A stretch of 10,423 nt of DNA from Chitinophagales bacterium. Its GTDB lineage: Bacteria > Bacteroidota > Bacteroidia > Chitinophagales > Chitinophagaceae. This document shows, one piece after another, positions 6,052 to 10,423 of the stretch (its first letter is position 1; every line of letters starts with the position of its first letter). The position numbers and the translations under genes are program-made. The notes below the pieces were generated by a model. It did no database searches. It worked only from the letters and a program-made list of their open reading frames with translations, and had not been told where the DNA came from. Location: the NCBI GenBank assembly GCA_013297585.1, contig JAAFHG010000097.1:1-10423 (forward strand). Direction: 5' to 3'.

Positions 6052-6368
6052 AATGTAGATGAGTTTTATAATGATTGAGGTTGCAATATAATCTAAGTTT
6101 TAACGTGATGCTTACCAAAACGGCTTAGAAATTTATTTATGGGTACATTATTTTTTTTGCAATCGTTTGCTTTAGTAAGTACTTTTTTTAAGTAACAAAT
6201 TAACCAATATTAAATTTTGTTTTATTTTAATTTGTATATGGTAATTATTTCATTATCTCGTCTTTATTGTAAATGATATTACAACAATTACTAGGCATCA
6301 GTAAGGCATTAAACTTGAAGAATAATTACTATTCTAAATGTTTTTTAGATGGTATTAAATAAGATATT
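6052..6368. other. Intergenic gap between galT and fba
   Basis: This 317-bp AT-rich gap holds the upstream region of fba and the downstream region of galT, both on the minus strand. I see no supported gene. On the minus strand a weak 6-bp hairpin (TCTAAA/TTTAGA, about 6333-6349) lies 20 bp past the galT stop without a T-run. Several A and T homopolymers are present, notably T8 at 6151-6158 and T7 at 6183-6189. Confidence 0.5.
6083..6090 (-). promoter_or_regulatory. Possible fba promoter -7 element
   Basis: On the minus strand TATATTGC, 32 bp before the fba ATG, resembles TAnnTTTG with one T missing. A TTTTGG at 6120-6115 is farther upstream than the usual -33 spacing. This is only a weak candidate, chosen for its distance from the start. 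Confidence 0.3.
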
Positions 6369-7415
6369 TTACAATACTTCTAAATAATGTACTTCACTTT
6401 GTTCTTGTAAGCGTTTAGCGGCAGATTCAGCAGTAATGTCTCTTTGTGCATTTGCCAGCATTTCGTAACCTACCATAAATTTTTTTACACTTGCGCTGCG
6501 TAGTAATGGCGGGTAAAAGTGCATATGCCAGTGCCATTCGGGGTGTTCGCCATCGTTTACGGGTGCTTGGTGCATACCGCCACTATATGGGAATGATGTT
6601 TGAAATAAATTATCGTAACGGGTTAACAACCGTTTTAAAATTTCTGCTAATGCAAGTTTTTCTTTATCGGTGAATTGTGTTACATTCTGTACTTGGCGCT
6701 TACTTATTAACATTGCTTCAAATGGCCAAGTAGCCCAAAATGGTACTACGGCTATAAAATGTTCATTCTCACAAATAATGCGCTCTTGTTGTGCTTGTTC
6801 TAGTAGCAAGTAGGCACCTAGCAAGCTTTTTCCATGTTTACTATAATATTTTTTTTGACTTTCAGTCTCCTTTTGCAATTCGGCTGGAAGGCTATTTAAG
6901 CTCCAAACCTGCCCGTGTGGGTGAGGATTGCTACAGCCCATAATTTCACCCTTATTCTCAAACATTTGAATGTACTTAATCCACTCGTGTTGCTGTAATT
7001 CGGTAAAAATATCTTGCCATAATGTTACAACCTTCGCAATATTTCCAATACTCATTTGCGGTAGTGTTAAATCATGTCTTGGCGAAAAACAAATAACCTT
7101 GCAAATACCCTTTTGGCTTTCTGCTTGCAGCAAATCAGCCACATTAAGTTTGCCATCTGGTGTATTGGTTAATAACGAAGAAAAATCGTTTGTAAATGTA
7201 TACGGCCCTTGATAATCTGGGTTAATAGTACCGTCCATTCTTGCATTTGTTGGGCATAGGTAGCATTTTTCATCATACGCAAGCTTTACGGTATCAGATG
7301 GTTTTTCTACTTTTCCTTGCCATGGACGCTTGTTTCTGTGTGGCGATACTAGTACCCACTCGCCTGTTAAAATGTTTAATCTTCTATGTGGATCGTTTTC
7401 TAAAACAAATGCCAT
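6369..7415 (-). CDS. galT: Galactose-1-phosphate uridylyltransferase
   Basis: This is the Leloir pathway enzyme that swaps uridylyl between UDP-glucose and galactose 1-phosphate, giving UDP-galactose and glucose 1-phosphate through a uridylyl-histidine intermediate. In 348 residues it keeps the N-terminal HRRLNILTGEWVLVSPHR (10-27), the metal cysteines in CYLCP (C51, C54), PRHDLTLP (H114), and the active-site CSNPHPHGQVW (161-171), where H167 is the nucleophile and H165 a metal ligand. The C-terminal part has VVPFWATWPFEAML (223-236), a His in GGMHQAP (H282), WHMHFYPPLLRS (296-307) and KFMVGYEMLANAQRD (312-326). All known metal and catalytic positions are occupied. It lies 97 bp behind PBP1A on the same strand. 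No galK, galE or galM is in the window, so any gal operon is not here. Confidence 0.97.
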   Translation of the reverse strand: MAFVLENDPHRRLNILTGEWVLVSPHRNKRPWQGKVEKPSDTVKLAYDEKCYLCPTNARMDGTINPDYQGPYTFTNDFSSLLTNTPDGKLNVADLLQAESQKGICKVICFSPRHDLTLPQMSIGNIAKVVTLWQDIFTELQQHEWIKYIQMFENKGEIMGCSNPHPHGQVWSLNSLPAELQKETESQKKYYSKHGKSLLGAYLLLEQAQQERIICENEHFIAVVPFWATWPFEAMLISKRQVQNVTQFTDKEKLALAEILKRLLTRYDNLFQTSFPYSGGMHQAPVNDGEHPEWHWHMHFYPPLLRSASVKKFMVGYEMLANAQRDITAESAAKRLQEQSEVHYLEVL

Positions 7416-7445
7416 TGTTACAATTAATTTTTATGTTATATCTAG

Positions 7446-7493
7446 CAAAAAAAGTGAGCATGTACATATATGCGTTACCATATTTACTTTTTT
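7446..7493 (-). terminator. Possible terminator between PBP1A and galT
   Basis: On the minus strand AAAAAAGT (7493-7486) can pair with ACTTTTTT (7455-7448). Inside it GCAT (7473-7470) pairs with ATGC (7461-7458). The 3' side ends in a run of seven T. The stem is interrupted and asymmetric, so efficiency is doubtful. If it works, galT needs its own promoter in the remaining 30 bp or depends on read-through. Confidence 0.35.
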
Positions 7494-7512
7494 ATAGTAT
7501 GTATATTTAGTA

Positions 7513-9984
7513 TTACGGTTTTTTAGGCGGCATTACCGCTTTAGGTTGTTGTGTATTTGTTGGTGTTGTTGTTGGTTTGGTTATTAGTTGCGGTTGCAAT
7601 TTAGTGTCTGTAAGTTTTGCTGGTGGGGCACTTACAGGTTTATTTGTAGGGCTTTTTGTGTCATTGGGTTTAGTTACAGGTTTGTCGGTTTCGGTAGTTG
7701 TTGGTATTTGCGATTCTGCACCAATATCTTCTGGTTTAATATTGCTAGGAATTTCATAATCTTTAGAGGTACCGTTGCCCATATCTTCACCTTCTGCACC
7801 TAGTGTAGGTGTTGTTCCATTTAATTGGTCGAATGAAATATCTGTTGGCATCACATCTGGTTTTACAAATGTTGCATTAGGATCTATACCTACAATGTTT
7901 CTATCATTTTGTACTTTTTCGTAAAAATAAGCCCAAATGGGTAAGGCCGCAGATGAACCCTGACCAATATCGGTTGATTTAAAACGTATAAATCTATCGT
8001 CGCAGCCAACCCATGCACCACATAATAGTTGCGGTGTGTAGCCCATAAACCAAGCGTCACTATTATCGTTGGTAGTACCAGTTTTGCCAGCAATTTCGCC
8101 AGAAACACCATAGCTCCACATGCGTCTACCGGTACCAAATTGCATTACACCTTGCATCATTTTAATCATGGAGTAAGCTGTTACATCGCTTATTACTTCT
8201 CTGCGTACTGGTGTAAAACTTTGTAAAGTATTGCCGTTTCTATCTTCAATACGTGTAATAAACATGGGCTTAACATTAAATCCTCTACCCGGCAGCATAC
8301 TATAAGCCTGCATCATTTCGTACAATGAAATTTCACAAGCACCTAGTGCAATAGAGGGGTTGGGGTCTATTTTGGTTTGCAAGCCACATTTATTATTTAA
8401 AAAATCTACAAACCGTTTAGCTGCATTGTTTCCAGTACCGTCTAGTTGTTTCATAATGTAAGCCGTAGCACAGTTTTTAGAAAAAGCTAATGCTGTACTC
8501 ATAGGCATTGCACCGCCGCCACAGCTTTTGGTTGTAGCTGGTACTTTACCGTAAGCACCAAAGCTTTGCTGTTGGTCTTGTACGGTTGTGTTTGGTGTAA
8601 AGCCTGCTTCTTCAATGGCCAAACTATATAGTAATGGCTTCATGGTACTACCTACTTGGCGTTTGGTATTAAAGTTTACGTGGTCGTATTTAAAAGTTTT
8701 AAAGTCAATACCGCCCACCCAAGCACGTACTTCGCCGCTTTGTGCATCCATGGCCATAAAGCCAGTTTCAAGCATTTGTCTATGATATTTTATAGAATCT
8801 AGCGGCGTCATCACGGTATCTTTTCTACGATTATTATTCCAAGCAAATACCTTCATTCTAGTAGGAGCAAGGAAACTTTTGGCAATATCTACTTCGTCTA
8901 CACCCTCTTTTTTCATATTGCGCCAGCGGTCGGTTTGTTTCATGGCGTTTTCTAAAATATTAGCGTGGTTATTCCACACAGAGCCTGTTTTTATATCTTG
9001 TTGGTTATCGAGAATTTTTTGCATGTAGCTCATGTGTTTGGCTACCGCTTGCTCAGCATATACTTGCATTCTTGGGTTAATGGTAGTATATATTTTTAAG
9101 CCATCTCTAAATAAATCGTAATTATCGCCATTACTTTTTTGGTGTTCTTTACACCATTTTTTCATTTCTTCACCTAAAATCATTCTAAAATACGGCCCTA
9201 AACCTGTTGTTTCATCTAATTTTTGATAGTTCAACTCTATCGGTTTTTTCTTTAGCGCAGTAGCGTTGGCTGCTACTAAATAATTGCTACGTACCATTTG
9301 ATCTAGTACAATATTTCTTCGTTGTAGCGCCTGTTTAGGATTTACTCTTGGGTTATACAAATTAGAACCTTTTAGCATGCCTATTAGAACGGCTGCTTCT
9401 TCTATACTTAAGCGGTCTGGTTCTTTTTGAAAAAAAGTTTTTGCTGCATTGCGTATACCAAATACGTTATCGCCAAATGGTACGGTGTTTAGGTATAATG
9501 TGGCAATTTCTTCTTTGGTAAAATTTTGTTCAAGTTTTATTGCAATAATGCACTCTTTAACTTTTTGGATAATACGAACTACTTTATTGCGCTTATAGTC
9601 GGTAAACAAGTTTTTGGCAGTTTGCATAGTAATGGTACTTGCGCCCCCTTCTCTGCCTAAAAATACAAAGGCTCGTATTAAAGATTTGCCATCTATGCCG
9701 CTATGTTTGTAAAATCGCTCATCTTCTGTTGCTACTAAAGCGTTTACTACATGCTTGCTAATGTCTTTATAATCTACATTTACACGGTCTTCTAAGTAGT
9801 ATTTACCCATTAAAGTACCATCTTGTGCGTACACCTGACTTGACAAATTGGCTGTGGGATTTTCAATATCGTCAATAGATGGCATTTCGCCCAAAGCACC
9901 AAAATTTGCCAATAAAAAAATGAGTATTACAAATACGAAAACACCAAAAAATATACGCCAAAATATTCTTACAAAACGATTCAT
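7513..9984 (-). CDS. PBP1A-type bifunctional transglycosylase/transpeptidase
   Basis: This class A penicillin-binding protein polymerises glycan strands from lipid II and cross-links their peptides in the periplasm. Of 823 residues, the N-terminus is a basic start followed by one membrane anchor (about 8-30). The GT51 domain (about 48-230) shows ATEDERFYKHSGID (85-98) with the presumed catalytic Glu E87, and GGASTITMQ (113-121). A linker of roughly 170 residues follows. The transpeptidase domain (about 405-690) has the nucleophile motif STMK (S446, K449), SKN (502-504) and KTGT (634-637). A tail from about 700 to 823 is rich in Pro, Thr and Lys, looks disordered and should be periplasmic. The start lies 14 bp after the upstream gene's stop, so co-transcription is likely. 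The gene could be named mrcA, ponA or pbpA; I leave the symbol open. Confidence 0.95.
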   Translation of the reverse strand: MNRFVRIFWRIFFGVFVFVILIFLLANFGALGEMPSIDDIENPTANLSSQVYAQDGTLMGKYYLEDRVNVDYKDISKHVVNALVATEDERFYKHSGIDGKSLIRAFVFLGREGGASTITMQTAKNLFTDYKRNKVVRIIQKVKECIIAIKLEQNFTKEEIATLYLNTVPFGDNVFGIRNAAKTFFQKEPDRLSIEEAAVLIGMLKGSNLYNPRVNPKQALQRRNIVLDQMVRSNYLVAANATALKKKPIELNYQKLDETTGLGPYFRMILGEEMKKWCKEHQKSNGDNYDLFRDGLKIYTTINPRMQVYAEQAVAKHMSYMQKILDNQQDIKTGSVWNNHANILENAMKQTDRWRNMKKEGVDEVDIAKSFLAPTRMKVFAWNNNRRKDTVMTPLDSIKYHRQMLETGFMAMDAQSGEVRAWVGGIDFKTFKYDHVNFNTKRQVGSTMKPLLYSLAIEEAGFTPNTTVQDQQQSFGAYGKVPATTKSCGGGAMPMSTALAFSKNCATAYIMKQLDGTGNNAAKRFVDFLNNKCGLQTKIDPNPSIALGACEISLYEMMQAYSMLPGRGFNVKPMFITRIEDRNGNTLQSFTPVRREVISDVTAYSMIKMMQGVMQFGTGRRMWSYGVSGEIAGKTGTTNDNSDAWFMGYTPQLLCGAWVGCDDRFIRFKSTDIGQGSSAALPIWAYFYEKVQNDRNIVGIDPNATFVKPDVMPTDISFDQLNGTTPTLGAEGEDMGNGTSKDYEIPSNIKPEDIGAESQIPTTTETDKPVTKPNDTKSPTNKPVSAPPAKLTDTKLQPQLITKPTTTPTNTQQPKAVMPPKKP

Positions 9985-9998
9985 AATAATGCTATTAA

Positions 9999-10423
9999 CT
10001 AAAATTTATCAGGAAAAATGCCTTTTAAAAATTGCGTATACAGAGCAACTTCTTTGCCAGTTTTAAGAATATCTAAATTTTTGTTGCTAATAATAGAAAA
10101 TGAATATTTACTAGCTTGTAGCCAAGGTATAATTCTACCTGCGGTCGATGGCTTTGTTTTGTCAATATAATCTATTGCATCGCTAGCATTTATAAATGGC
10201 CCAATTAACATTATAGCATATTGTGGTGTAATGGCAGTACTTGTAATAGCAAGTTTAGTATTTGCGTACCGCTCTCTGTTAAACCTATTAAATGCATTTT
10301 TAACTTCACCTATAAATGTTTCATCTACCTTATCTAGAATTAAAGTAGCATAATGTTCGTCTGTGGGTATAAATTGAAACGTTTTACTGTCACTTAAAAG
10401 GAGTTTGTTATCAATTTTTATAT
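9999..10423 (-). CDS. C-terminal part of a PorW/SprE-like protein (partial)
   Basis: The frame is open from the window edge to the TAG at 9999-10001, so 140 C-terminal residues are visible and the start lies outside. The Met at 10209-10211 is internal. The fragment has EHYATLILDKVDETFIGEVK followed by NAFNRFNRERY, a LIGPFINASDAIDYIDK segment, IIPWLQASKYSFSIIS, and an end at FLKGIFPDKF. This alternation of strand-like segments, an FNRFNRE block and an ItsfanAxxAidYi-type repeat resembles the end of the large TPR lipoproteins (PorW/SprE type) of type IX secretion and gliding in Bacteroidota. The TPR part and any lipoprotein signal cannot be seen, so the identity is a moderate-confidence recognition. 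It overlaps nothing and precedes PBP1A by 14 bp, probably in one operon. Confidence 0.55.
   Translation of the reverse strand, partial: IKIDNKLLLSDSKTFQFIPTDEHYATLILDKVDETFIGEVKNAFNRFNRERYANTKLAITSTAITPQYAIMLIGPFINASDAIDYIDKTKPSTAGRIIPWLQASKYSFSIISNKNLDILKTGKEVALYTQFLKGIFPDKF

Noticed and set aside
7890..8138. Small minus-strand ORF inside the PBP1A gene
   Set aside because: It lies in another frame over the conserved KTG region of PBP1A; it is a shadow frame.
9999..10211. A complete 70-residue protein starting at the Met at 10211
   Set aside because: The frame stays open without a stop to the window edge and the upstream residues continue the same conserved pattern, so this Met is internal to a larger gene.

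Overview
The window looks like a chromosomal stretch of a low-GC member of the Bacteroidota, probably the Chitinophaga side of the phylum. The reasons are: TAnnTTTG-type -7 promoter elements with no clear Shine-Dalgarno sites and A-rich leaders; a DUF3467 protein; a long L25/Ctc ribosomal protein directly after a PRPP synthetase; an FbaA-type class II aldolase; and a PBP1A directly behind what appears to be the end of a PorW/SprE-like gene of the type IX secretion/gliding machinery. The genus is inference only.

Layout from left to right. Positions 1-542 hold no gene I can support, but do hold three diverged tandem copies of a unit of about 82 bp (161-406). A DUF3467 gene (543-848, +) faces radC (954-1637, -) across a 20-21 bp perfect hairpin, one arm of which is duplicated. 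radC is divergent from prs (1754-2719, +). After prs comes a hairpin terminator, then a clear TACTTTTG promoter, a perfect 9-bp leader hairpin, and rplY/ctc (2931-3521, +), closed by a very strong terminator. A decayed insertion sequence of about 1.25 kb follows (3642-4890). It has near-perfect 18-bp terminal inverted repeats and a transposase of the IS256 variant with an N-terminal zinc ribbon, broken by two frameshifts and one stop. A terminator hairpin lies directly ahead of the transposase start.

The right half lies on the minus strand: fba (4981-6051), a 317-bp intergenic gap, galT (6369-7415), a PBP1A-type bifunctional peptidoglycan synthase (7513-9984), and the 3' end of a gene running out of the window (9999-10423). 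That gene stops 14 bp before the PBP1A start, so the two are probably one transcription unit.

Most of the content is housekeeping: nucleotide precursor supply (prs), translation (rplY), glycolysis (fba), galactose metabolism (galT) and cell wall synthesis (PBP1A). I found no clear new multigene system. The parts most worth a second look are non-coding: the 82-bp tandem repeat, the duplicated-arm hairpin, the rplY leader hairpin, and the terminator that appears to shield the transposase.
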